From a virus: a DNA stretch of 64,000 nucleotides. Numbering within the stretch: the stretch's first letter is position 1; every line of letters begins with the position of its first letter. The notes below the pieces were generated by a model, which saw only the letters and a program-made list of their open reading frames with translations, did not search any database and was not told the DNA's origin. Of this stretch, positions 14,256-21,331 are shown in pieces. The stretch is taken from IMG/VR virus record IMGVR_UViG_3300046328_000530, positions 1 to 64,000 of that record; one strand, 5' to 3'. Made by a program: the position numbers and the translations under genes.

Positions 14256-14375
14256 ATGGAAATTTATTTAATAAAACTAAACGCCTTAATGGTAATTGAT
14301 ACTTGCGATCACTTAACCGATTTACATAATAAGAGAGAGGCGACTAAAGCCAATCCTTACTATCAAGTTCCGTAG
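14256..14375 (+). CDS. possible small protein (39 aa)
   Basis: MEIYLIKLNALMVIDTCDHL..., ending ANPYYQVP. The last codons lie inside the perfect hairpin at 14356-14393. A second open frame (RRKNLIVRDLSEIDIDINET) continues through the hairpin, so the region may be a broken longer gene. Confidence 0.35.
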   Translation: MEIYLIKLNALMVIDTCDHLTDLHNKREATKANPYYQVP

Positions 14376-14393
14376 AAAGAACTTGATAGTAAG
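14356..14393. repeat. perfect 15-bp hairpin
   Basis: CTTACTATCAAGTTC, 8-nt loop CGTAGAAA, GAACTTGATAGTAAG. No T-run on either side, so it is not a simple terminator. It lies in the 450-bp interval 14243-14690 that contains only short open frames. Confidence 0.6.
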
Positions 14394-14507
14394 AGACCTT
14401 AGTGAAATAGACATTGATATAAATGAAACTATTCTAACAGGACTTTTGAAATGAGTTACGCTATACTCCCTATCAAATAATAGATTGATGTAAAGGAACT
14501 ACAACTT

Positions 14508-14663
14508 ATGCTGTTTTGGTATTTGGATCAGGCATCTAATATCTTCTTAAATAATAAAGGTTATGTTCTGAAAGCTTCTGACCTCAAACTGAAACGATAT
14601 GCTTCGACACGAAACGACGGTAAGTTTGGCTTTTCTCACTCCGGTAACCACACAAACAATTAA
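14508..14663 (+). CDS. possible small protein or gene remnant (51 aa)
   Basis: MLFWYLDQASNIFLNNKGYV..., ending SGNHTNN. Upstream in the same frame reading continues as IDVKELQL after a TAG and a TAA, and a short MSYAILPIK frame precedes those. This looks like a decayed gene. No family recognised. Confidence 0.3.
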   Translation: MLFWYLDQASNIFLNNKGYVLKASDLKLKRYASTRNDGKFGFSHSGNHTNN

Positions 14664-14690
14664 ATATTAACCATAAAAATCACTAAAAAA

Positions 14691-15017
14691 ATGAGCGAAT
14701 TAAAAGTAGTAGTAAAAAGAATCGGGAAAACACAACAAATAACCGAAAAGTTTAAGAAAAGAGAATTAGTTGTAGATACTAAAGATGAGAAATACCCTCA
14801 AGTATTGATTTTTCAAGGCATTCAAGACATGTGTGAAAAGATGGATGAATTAAGGATTGAGGATGATATAACTATTAATTACAACCTTAAAGGTCGGGAG
14901 TATAATGCAAAGGATGGAAGTATTGGTGTTTTTAACACGCTTGAAATGTTGAAATTTCACATAAATCAAACGTCAGCAAATACAATAGAGTCTGATAATG
15001 ATGATCTACCTTTTTAA
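14691..15017 (+). CDS. DUF3127 ssDNA-binding-like protein with SSB-type tail
   Basis: 108 aa. VVVKRIGKTQQITEKFKKRE, LVVDTKDEKYPQVLIFQGIQ and the RIEDDITINYNLKGREYNAK segment give the OB-fold pattern of DUF3127 proteins. The C-terminus ends SDNDDLPF, the acidic D-D-x-P-F tip by which bacterial SSB recruits partner proteins. Probably the phage ssDNA-binding protein. Followed after one base by the DnaA-like gene. Confidence 0.75.
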   Translation: MSELKVVVKRIGKTQQITEKFKKRELVVDTKDEKYPQVLIFQGIQDMCEKMDELRIEDDITINYNLKGREYNAKDGSIGVFNTLEMLKFHINQTSANTIESDNDDLPF

Positions 15018-15018
15018 T

Positions 15019-15411
15019 ATGAGTCCTCAAATCGCAGTCGGAATTGAACGCGCCGCTTTAATGCAGTACGTTCACAAAAAACAGCCTGCCCACATAAGAG
15101 ACAATTTAGCATTTGAGAATATAATCAAAGTAGTTACACTTCATACAAATATTACCAAAGAGCAAATGCAGTCCTCTTCGAGAAAAAGAGACGTGGTAAC
15201 AGCGAGGCATATAGCAATGTTAATTATAAAAAATTGCACATCAATTAGTTTGGTTGAGATAGGTAAAAGATTTGGAGGTAGAGACCATTCTACTGTCATA
15301 TACTCTATCCAATCATCAAAAGACTTGTTCAAATACAATATTTATTTCCGTGATTTAATGAACAAAATAACAAGAGAATCTATTGTTATAGATTTATTAA
15401 ACGGAGTGTGA
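15019..15411 (+). CDS. DnaA domain IV protein (DNA-binding domain only)
   Basis: 130 aa from the ATG at 15019 (an upstream in-frame ATG at 14998 overlaps the ssDNA-binding gene). FENIIKVVTLHTNITKEQMQ, RKRDVVTARHIAMLIIKNCT and IGKRFGGRDHSTVIYSIQSS are the DnaA C-terminal domain, including the signature G-G-R-D-H-S-T-V. Domains I-III (ATPase) are absent. It could bind DnaA boxes in the phage origin or block host initiation (inference). Confidence 0.9.
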   Translation: MSPQIAVGIERAALMQYVHKKQPAHIRDNLAFENIIKVVTLHTNITKEQMQSSSRKRDVVTARHIAMLIIKNCTSISLVEIGKRFGGRDHSTVIYSIQSSKDLFKYNIYFRDLMNKITRESIVIDLLNGV

Positions 15412-15436
15412 AAAAAGCTAAATAGAATTACAAAAG

Positions 15437-15829
15437 ATGAATAGAAATACTGTTGTAAATTCATTTAATTGGTATGGCGATTTGAATGATTTTATTGATG
15501 ATGTAAAACCTGATAGGTGGAAAGTATTTCAAGCATTAAGAGTTGAGGGGCAAAATGACAAACAATTTGATGAAATAAAAGTTACCGAAGAACAATTTGA
15601 AAGCTACATAAACAACCATAATCATCAAAAATCTATTGTGGTAGAAGACAATGAGGCAATGACAGGAAGTTATCTTTTGATTGACCCACAAGGTAGATTA
15701 TTTGAAAACTCAAAAGGGAAACATACATATTCAAAAACATTACAAGATAATGATATTGACAGTTGTTTGTCAGAAATAAATTTAAACAGAGAAATGTTTG
15801 TCAAACGAGGGGGCATCTATGAATGGTAG
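15437..15829 (+). pseudogene. C-terminal fragment of a prokaryotic viperin (pVip), radical SAM core missing
   Basis: 130 aa. NTVVNSFNWYGDLNDFIDDV, PDRWKVFQALRVEGQND, EDNEAMTGSYLLIDPQGR and EMFVKRGGIYEW line up with the second half of viperins (animal viperin has RWKVFQCLLIEGEN and MFLKRGGKY at the same places). Viperins make chain-terminating ddh-nucleotides and act as antiviral enzymes. The first half, with the C-x3-C-x2-C iron-sulfur motif, is absent; only 25 bp separate this frame from the DnaA-like gene, so the gene was cut there. No function as an enzyme is expected; the fragment has an intact ATG and stop. It is followed at once by an attC-like arm, so it may have arrived on a cassette. 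Confidence 0.8.
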
Positions 15830-15844
15830 GTGTCGTTAAGGTTG

Positions 15845-15878
15845 CTCCTAACGTTTCGCAGATTTGCGATGGGCGGGA
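15845..15878. repeat. left arm of inverted repeat bounding accessory block II
   Basis: CTCCTAACGTT-TCGCAGATTTGCGAT-GGGCGGGA. Its reverse complement, with the same outer 11 bp and inner 8 bp, stands at 20819-20852. The box CTCCTAAC fits attC RYYYAAC. The two arms together would make one attC-like site whose loop now holds about 4.9 kb. Confidence 0.6.
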
Positions 15879-15918
15879 TTTAGAAAACGAATTTATCAAC
15901 TTAAAACAAAAATTTATA

Positions 15919-16622
15919 TGGAACACGAAACATCATTAAACAACGAAAAACATCGCCTAACAGCAGATTTGCTATTAGGCGATGTTTTTCTCCCACTTCT
16001 CAAAAAATTTGCATCAAATTATGATATGAGAGAATGGATGGCAACCCCTTTCAATGTAGGAAATAGAACGGTTGCGACAAATGGCTATTGCTTATTATCA
16101 ACTCCTTTTCAAGAAGGGTTTAATGATAGAAGCGAAAAAACAAAAACAGTTTATCCTATGGATCATAAGATAAACAAACCTATTCCAGTTGATGAATTAA
16201 AGCAAAAATTAAAAGAATTTCCTTTAGTGGATTGCTTTGATGAAATTGAAACAACGTGCGATGCTTGTAATGGCGATGGAGAGGTAGAATTTGAGTTTTA
16301 TCATAGTGGAAAAACCTATGAAATGGAACACGATTGCCCTGTTTGCGATGGGCAAGGAGTAACAAATACACAATCAAAAACACCAAACGGTAAAAAGGAA
16401 CTTGACTACAACAAATTCTTTCAAATTGGTAAGTGCATTTTCAATGTTGCAAGAGTAGAAGAATTGATTTATGTCGCTGACTATTTAAAATCCGATGTTG
16501 TAAATATTGTAAACCAAACGGAGAAAAACAGAGCTTCTTTATTTACAATAAAAGATGTCGAAATGTTGGTAATGCCTATGATGTGTGATGATGAACGGAA
16601 TGTCGCTCAAAATATCGCCTAA
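15919..16622 (+). CDS. hypothetical protein with CxxCxGxG zinc-binding repeats
   Basis: Start taken at 15919 (MEHETSLNNEK); the upstream frame runs into the attC-like arm. 234 aa. TRTVATNGYC-like strings (VGNRTVATNGYCLL) resemble a DUF found in Bacteroidota mobile regions; CDACNGDGEVEF and CPVCDGQGV are a DnaJ-type pair of C-x2-C-x-G-x-G motifs that bind one zinc. The cassette edges lie inside the gene: TTAGGCGATG at 15975 and ATATCGCCTAA, whose TAA is the stop codon, at 16612-16622. An ATG at 16021 would give a shorter product that starts inside the cassette. Function unknown. Confidence 0.6.
15945..15990. repeat. perfect 16-bp inverted repeat inside a coding region (mini attC-like)
   Basis: GAAAAACATCGCCTAA and TTAGGCGATGTTTTTC enclose CAGCAGATTTGCTA, which itself has AGCA/TGCT. 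The boxes GCCTAAC and TTAGGC fit an attC, except that the base before TTAGGC is A, not G. The segment encodes NEKHRLTADLLLGDVF of the zinc-binding protein. Confidence 0.55.
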
Positions 16623-16772
16623 CGGTTAATTAACAACTAAATTTAATACGAAGATGAATAAAGAAATTTCACAAAGCGATGGCGAATTGGCTTTTAGTTC
16701 ATATCATTATGCGACCACACTCTTTTTAATTTTCTGAATATCATATTCTTTTTGTTTTGTGCCAATAAAAAC

Positions 16773-16909
16773 GGCTTATAACAGCGGTTTTAAGAAATGG
16801 CGGGTTTAGTGATTAATTTAAACATTGTGTGTACTTTTGTGTTTTGGCTTTACCGAAAGTTTTGGCTTGTAAATCCGCAACTTCTTAAAGCCACGATACG
16901 TTATATGCC
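16773..16909. repeat. attC-like recombination site 6
   Basis: Boxes GGCTTATAAC (16773-16782) and GTTATATGCC (16900-16909). Arms AGCGGTTTTAAGAAATGGCGGG and ATCCGCAACTTCTTAAAGCC pair over about 20 bp, with a longer spacer (ACGATAC) before the right GTT. Loop about 75 bp containing TTTAAACATTGTG. It is the upstream border of the restriction-modification cassette. The rest of 16623-17023 holds no gene. Confidence 0.75.
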
Positions 16910-16959
16910 ATTTTAGGGCGACAGTACAAAGATAAGCATTTGTGCTAAAATTTCAACAT

Positions 16960-16996
16960 TTTGATACCACTCCCTACCAAAAAATATGTAACTTTG
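16960..16996 (+). promoter_or_regulatory. promoter inside the restriction-modification cassette
   Basis: TAACTTTG at 16989-16996 is a good -7 box, with TTTG at 16960-16963 (spacer 25, longer than usual). It lies 28 bp before the ATG at 17024 and inside the cassette edge at 16900, so the cassette carries its own promoter. Confidence 0.45.
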
Positions 16997-17023
16997 CAAA
17001 TTATAATTTTAATTACAAATTAA

Positions 17024-18844
17024 ATGGCTAACGAAAGCAAAACAGAATTATTAGTTTATGACCACTTCAAGAAATTTGAAGACAAAATAACTATTGAACC
17101 TAAAAAGTCAAGCAATCCTGCTATTGACAAACTTCTGCAAAATGCTTCCAAAAAAGGAAATTTTAAAGGATACCCTGAATATATTATATCATTTAATGAA
17201 TATCCTGACTTATTAATAGTTATAGAATGTAAAGCACATAATATAAAACACCAAAGCAATACTCCTAAATTTGACAAATATGCGGATTATGCTGTAGATG
17301 GGGCATTACTTTACGCTTCATTTTTACAAAAAGAGTTTAATGTAATAGCAATTGGAATTAGCGGAGAAACAAAAAAAGATTTAAAAATTTCTCATTTTTT
17401 ATTCCTAAAGGAACAAAAAAATTATACTACAATATTTGACGATAAACTTTTAGATATTGATAGTTATGTACAAGGCTTCTTAAAAAGTCCTGAAAAATTT
17501 AAACAAGACTATGATAGTTTAATCAAGTACTCAAAAGAACTAAACGAAGAACTACAAAATAAAAAAGTAAAAGAAAATCAACGTAGTCTTTTAATAAGTG
17601 GTATTATGATAGCACTTGACAACAGAGTTTTTTCTAAAACATATAAAGAACATACAACACCTAAAGACCTTGCAGACAATTTAGTTACTACTGTAATTAC
17701 TCAATTGAAAAATGCTAAAATTGGAGTGAGTAAACTTGAAAATTTGGAAGTTGCTTATTCATTCATTAAAGTTCACAGTGCATTAGCAAATGAAAATGGT
17801 GTTTTAGTAAATCTTATTAAAAATATTGATGAAAAGGTAAACAGTTTTATCCGTTCTCATAAATACTTTGACGTATTATCTGAATTTTACATTGAATTTT
17901 TAAGAAAATCAAATAGCGATAAAGGTTTAGGAATTGTGTTAACACCACACCATATCACGGATTTATTCAACGCAATTGCAGGTACAAATAAAGAAAGTAT
18001 AGTTTTTGATAACTGTACAGGAACTTCAGGGTTTCTTGTAAGTGCAATGAGAGCAATGTTTAAAGATGCAAAAGGCGACATTACAAGAGAAGATAATATC
18101 AAACAAAAACAACTTATAGGAATTGAAGAACAATCAGATATTTATGCTTTGGCTTGTAGCAATATGTATTTGCAAGGAGATGGAAAAAGCAATTTAATTT
18201 ATGGTAGTTGTTTTGAAGATTTACATATTAAAAAAGTAAAAACTTTTAATCCAAATATTGGTTTTCTAAATCCACCATACAAAGCAAATAAAAAGAAAGA
18301 CACAGAAGAATTAGAATTTGTATTGAATAATTTAGAATGTTTAGTGCCTAACGGCACTTGCATTGCAATTATTCCAATGCAGTGTGCTTTAGCTCAAAAA
18401 GGCAAAATACTTGAACTAAAGAAAAAAATACTTTCTAAACATACATTAGAAGCAGTAATGAGTATGCCAGATGAATTATTTTTTAATTCAAACGTTGGAG
18501 TAGTTTCTTGTATTATGGTTTTTACAGCTCACAAAGTACACCCGACAAACAAAGAAACATATTTTGGTTATTGGAAAGATGACGGATTTGTAAAACGTAA
18601 AATAAAAGGGCGTTTTGACGCTTTAAATAAGTGGCAAGGAGTTAAAGAAAAATGGATAGAAAGTTATATCAATAAAAAATCTATTGCAGGAATGAGTGTA
18701 ATGAAGTCTATTACTGCAAATGATGAATGGTGTGCAGAAGCATATATGGAAACGGATTACAATTCATTGAATGAAATTGATTTTATAAAAACTATCAAAG
18801 ATTTTGTATTTACAAACGAACTATACATTAAAAAATGGAATTAG
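17024..18844 (+). CDS. BcgI-like restriction-modification subunit (nuclease plus N6-adenine methylase)
   Basis: 606 aa, fusion. Residues about 1-180 form a PD-(D/E)xK nuclease: YPDLLIVIECKAHN has P61-D62 and E68-x-K70. A helical linker follows, then an HsdM-type methylase: HHITDLFNAIAG, VFDNCTGTSGFLV (motif I) and IGFLNPPYKAN (motif IV, NPPY). A separate specificity subunit follows with a 10-bp overlap. This is the arrangement of type IIB/BcgI enzymes, which cut and methylate with one A subunit and one B subunit. No key residue is missing. The two genes fill one cassette between attC-like sites 6 and 7, with complementary ends GTTATATGCC and GGCATATAAC. Confidence 0.85.
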   Translation: MANESKTELLVYDHFKKFEDKITIEPKKSSNPAIDKLLQNASKKGNFKGYPEYIISFNEYPDLLIVIECKAHNIKHQSNTPKFDKYADYAVDGALLYASFLQKEFNVIAIGISGETKKDLKISHFLFLKEQKNYTTIFDDKLLDIDSYVQGFLKSPEKFKQDYDSLIKYSKELNEELQNKKVKENQRSLLISGIMIALDNRVFSKTYKEHTTPKDLADNLVTTVITQLKNAKIGVSKLENLEVAYSFIKVHSALANENGVLVNLIKNIDEKVNSFIRSHKYFDVLSEFYIEFLRKSNSDKGLGIVLTPHHITDLFNAIAGTNKESIVFDNCTGTSGFLVSAMRAMFKDAKGDITREDNIKQKQLIGIEEQSDIYALACSNMYLQGDGKSNLIYGSCFEDLHIKKVKTFNPNIGFLNPPYKANKKKDTEELEFVLNNLECLVPNGTCIAIIPMQCALAQKGKILELKKKILSKHTLEAVMSMPDELFFNSNVGVVSCIMVFTAHKVHPTNKETYFGYWKDDGFVKRKIKGRFDALNKWQGVKEKWIESYINKKSIAGMSVMKSITANDEWCAEAYMETDYNSLNEIDFIKTIKDFVFTNELYIKKWN

Positions 18845-19797
18845 TCCCAATACATAAACTATTTACTGTAAAGTATGGTGTTAATCTTGAATTAGTACAC
18901 CTTGAGCAATGTTCAAAAGACGATGAAAACTCTATAAATTTTGTTTCACGTACTGAAAACAATAATGGAGTTTCGGCTTTTGTTATAAAATCAGAAGATA
19001 TAACACCCAATCCAAAACATACGATTTCAGTTGCAGGCGGTGGTTCTGTACTTTCTTCCTTTTACCAAGAAGAAGAATATTATAGTGGAAGAGATATATA
19101 TTATTTAAAACCACTAACTAATTTCTCAAAATTAGAGATGTTATTTTATGCTTTTTGCCTAACAAAAAATAAATACAAATACAATTACGGCAGACAAGCA
19201 AATAAAACTTTAAAAGATATTTTAGTTCCCTCTAAAATGCCAAAATCTTTTGAAAAATTAGACATAAACGAACTTAATACTTTAAATAGAAAAAGCACTT
19301 TAAATTCTAATATTGAACTTAATCATAATAATTGGGGGTGGTTTTCATTGAGCGACCCAAGATTATTTAAAATATCGGGAACAAAAACAACACCTTTATT
19401 AGAACTTGAAGAATTTGGAAAAGGAGAAAAACCATTTGTAACAACACAAGCCAGTAATAATGGGATAGGTGGCTTTTTTGACTTCTCAACAGAAACAGGA
19501 AATGTTTTGACAGTTGATAGTGCTGTTATTGGCTATTGTTCATATCAACCTTTAGACTTTTCAGCAAGCGACCACGTTGAAAAATTAACACCCACTTTTA
19601 GACTAAATAAATACATAGCATTGTTTATAGCGACAATTATCAATAAAGAACAATATCGTTATAATTATGGACGTAAAGCAAGTCAAACAAGACTAAAAAG
19701 AGCTAACATAAAACTTCCTGTAAAGCAAAACGGACAACCCGACTTTGAATATATGGAGAACTATATTAAAACATTACCATATTCAAGCACAATATAA
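18835..19797 (+). CDS. type I-like specificity subunit (HsdS/BcgIB type)
   Basis: 320 aa with two target-recognition halves. The first ends with NKYKYNYGRQANKTLKDILV, the second with EQYRYNYGRKASQTRLKRAN, a clear internal repeat; GKGEKPFVTTQASNNGIGGF marks the second recognition domain. It gives DNA sequence specificity to the preceding nuclease-methylase. The 10-bp overlap shows coupled translation. It ends 18 bp before attC-like site 7. Confidence 0.85.
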   Translation: MELVPIHKLFTVKYGVNLELVHLEQCSKDDENSINFVSRTENNNGVSAFVIKSEDITPNPKHTISVAGGGSVLSSFYQEEEYYSGRDIYYLKPLTNFSKLEMLFYAFCLTKNKYKYNYGRQANKTLKDILVPSKMPKSFEKLDINELNTLNRKSTLNSNIELNHNNWGWFSLSDPRLFKISGTKTTPLLELEEFGKGEKPFVTTQASNNGIGGFFDFSTETGNVLTVDSAVIGYCSYQPLDFSASDHVEKLTPTFRLNKYIALFIATIINKEQYRYNYGRKASQTRLKRANIKLPVKQNGQPDFEYMENYIKTLPYSSTI

Positions 19798-19815
19798 AAC
19801 AATAAGAAGAAAAAC

Positions 19816-19953
19816 GGCATATAACAGGGGTTTTGCAAAAAAGCGGGTTCAGTGCTAAATTGAACATTTGGAATTCTAATGAACATTTGTGCTAAACCGA
19901 ACATTTGTGCTTTCTAATCCGCTTCTTCGCAAAGCCACGATACGTTATATGCC
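19816..19953. repeat. attC-like recombination site 7
   Basis: Boxes GGCATATAAC (19816-19825) and GTTATATGCC (19944-19953). Arms AGGGGTTTTGC-AAAAAAGCGG and CCGCTTC-TTCGCAAAGCC, extra G in the right arm, spacer ACGATAC before GTT. The loop has the motif GAACATTTG three times. Box and spacer of the right arm are nearly identical to site 6. Confidence 0.8.
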
Positions 19954-20018
19954 TTGCTGACCGTTTCCAATTGAAGTTCCTTGAAGGAAAAACAAAAAGA
20001 AAAAAGCCACCGCACTTT

Positions 20019-20762
20019 TTAAAATAGTTTCGTTTGACATAGTTCTAATTCTAATCGTTTCATTGATTTTTCGTAATACTCTTTATTCATTTCTGCACCT
20101 ATAAAGTTTCGTTTCTCTAAAATACAAGCGTGTGCAGTTGTTCCACTTCCCATATAACCATCAAATACCAAATCGTTTTCGTTGCTGAAGGTTTGAATAA
20201 GGTATCTAATCAAATCAATTGTTTTTTGTGTTGGATGGTCGTTTTCACTTGTTCTATCTCCATTGCTAAAATCAATTACACTTTGCGGAAAATATTGGTC
20301 ATCCACTTTAGTTTTTCCTTCATAGCTTCCGTAATTTGTTGTCGCATTACCTTTTTTACTTCCTTTCATTCGCATTTTACCAACAACCATTTGCGGATTA
20401 TAAGTTGGCAGTTTTCTATAAAAAACTAATATCATTTCGTGGTTTCTCATCGGCATTTTGTTAGCGTTTAAAAATCCAGTTCCTAATGCTTTGTACCAAA
20501 TCAAATCATATCTGAAATTCTTTTGGTTGCTCAATATCAATTCACTTGCAAATGGTTGTGTAGCAAAAAATATCATTGCTCCATTTTCTTTTGTTACTCG
20601 CTCCCATTCAGTCCACATTTTAGGTAAATCGGGCTTTATATCCCATTCGTTTTGAGTGCAACCAAAAGGAGTATCTTGCAAAAGCAAATCAATAGTTCCG
20701 CTTTCAATTTCCTGCAACAATTCGTAACAGTCCTGATTATATATTTTATTTATTTCCACCAT
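20019..20762 (-). CDS. DNA methyltransferase with DTPF in place of DPPY
   Basis: 247 aa. MVEINKIYNQDCYELLQEIE, LLLQDTPFGCTQNEWDI (motif IV position) and a C-terminal HPTQKTIDLIRYLIQTF, VFDGYMGSGTTAHAC (SAM motif I) and FIGAEMNKEYYEKSMKRL make a beta-class N4/N6 methyltransferase. DTPF instead of DPPY is rarer but seen in this class (D-x-P-Y/F). It lies against the direction of the restriction-modification pair in the same block. Its 3' flank (AAAAGCCACCGCACTTTTTA) resembles the 3' flank of the methyltransferase at 63850. Confidence 0.85.
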   Translation of the reverse strand: MVEINKIYNQDCYELLQEIESGTIDLLLQDTPFGCTQNEWDIKPDLPKMWTEWERVTKENGAMIFFATQPFASELILSNQKNFRYDLIWYKALGTGFLNANKMPMRNHEMILVFYRKLPTYNPQMVVGKMRMKGSKKGNATTNYGSYEGKTKVDDQYFPQSVIDFSNGDRTSENDHPTQKTIDLIRYLIQTFSNENDLVFDGYMGSGTTAHACILEKRNFIGAEMNKEYYEKSMKRLELELCQTKLF

Positions 20763-20818
20763 TCTTTTTTCTTTTTGTTTTTCTGTTTAGTGTTCCAATT
20801 GGGCTTTGTGCTTAATAG

Positions 20819-20852
20819 TCCCGCCCGAACGCATATACTCGAACGTTAGGAG
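20819..20852. repeat. right arm of inverted repeat bounding accessory block II
   Basis: TCCCGCCC-GAACGCATATACTCG-AACGTTAGGAG. Reverse complement partner of 15845-15878. From 20853 to 21040 I see no gene; this stretch holds a short palindrome GGGTAA-CA-TTACCC and an inverted repeat ACAATTATA...TATAATTGT at about 20983-21016. Confidence 0.6.
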
Positions 20853-21040
20853 ATACTTTAAGAAACACTCTGCTTCGATTGAAACAATTCCGACAACTTG
20901 TAAATAGTATCAGCCATTTGACCAAACTCATTACTTATTTACTAAGTTTTATTTTCGGGTAACATTACCCTCTTTGTATAGAACAATTATACATAACTAA
21001 TGCTATATATAATTGTCATGGGAATGTCATGCTGTGAAAT

Positions 21041-21070
21041 AAAAAAAGCCGTTGTAGCGAGGCTTTTTTT
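21041..21070. terminator. bidirectional terminator at the end of the late region
   Basis: AAAAAAAGCC - GTTGTAGCGA - GGCTTTTTTT, a short stem with A- and T-runs on both sides. It lies 36 bp after the last late gene and would also stop rightward reading from block II. Confidence 0.75.
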
Positions 21071-21105
21071 ATGAATAAAGGTTCTAAGCGAAGTTTTTAT
21101 GCGAA

Positions 21106-21302
21106 TTATTTTTTTATGCCAAATACTCCCCTTAAAAAATCGACAGACGGATCTCCGCTAACTGGTTCTGAAATTTCTTTAAAGGAATGAAATTTTATTT
21201 TATCTTTAATAACAGATCGGGCGTGTCCTCTATTGAGTCAGCCTCGACTTCCGTTTTCAGCTTTTTGCCGTAAATCTCAAATAATACTATATACGTTTTC
21301 AT
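21106..21302 (-). pseudogene. small late gene interrupted by a -1 frameshift
   Basis: Begins MKTYIVLFEIYGKKLKTEVE-ADSIE and would stop soon in that frame (TPDLLLKIK). One base back, the frame continues ARSVIKDKIKFHSFKEISEP... to RGVFGIKK and a stop at 21106. The joined product (about 65 aa) looks natural, so either the sequence has an error or the gene is broken or recoded. No family recognised. It is the last gene before the late terminator. Confidence 0.5.
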
Positions 21303-21331
21303 ATCAACCTGTCCGGTAACAATAATACTAA

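Noticed and set aside
16021-16622. DnaJ chaperone
   Set aside because: Only one pair of C-x2-C-x-G-x-G motifs is present; there is no J domain, and the rest does not resemble DnaJ.
15845-20852. Insertion sequence or transposon explaining the inverted repeats
   Set aside because: No transposase or serine/tyrosine recombinase between the repeats and no target duplication at the outer edges.
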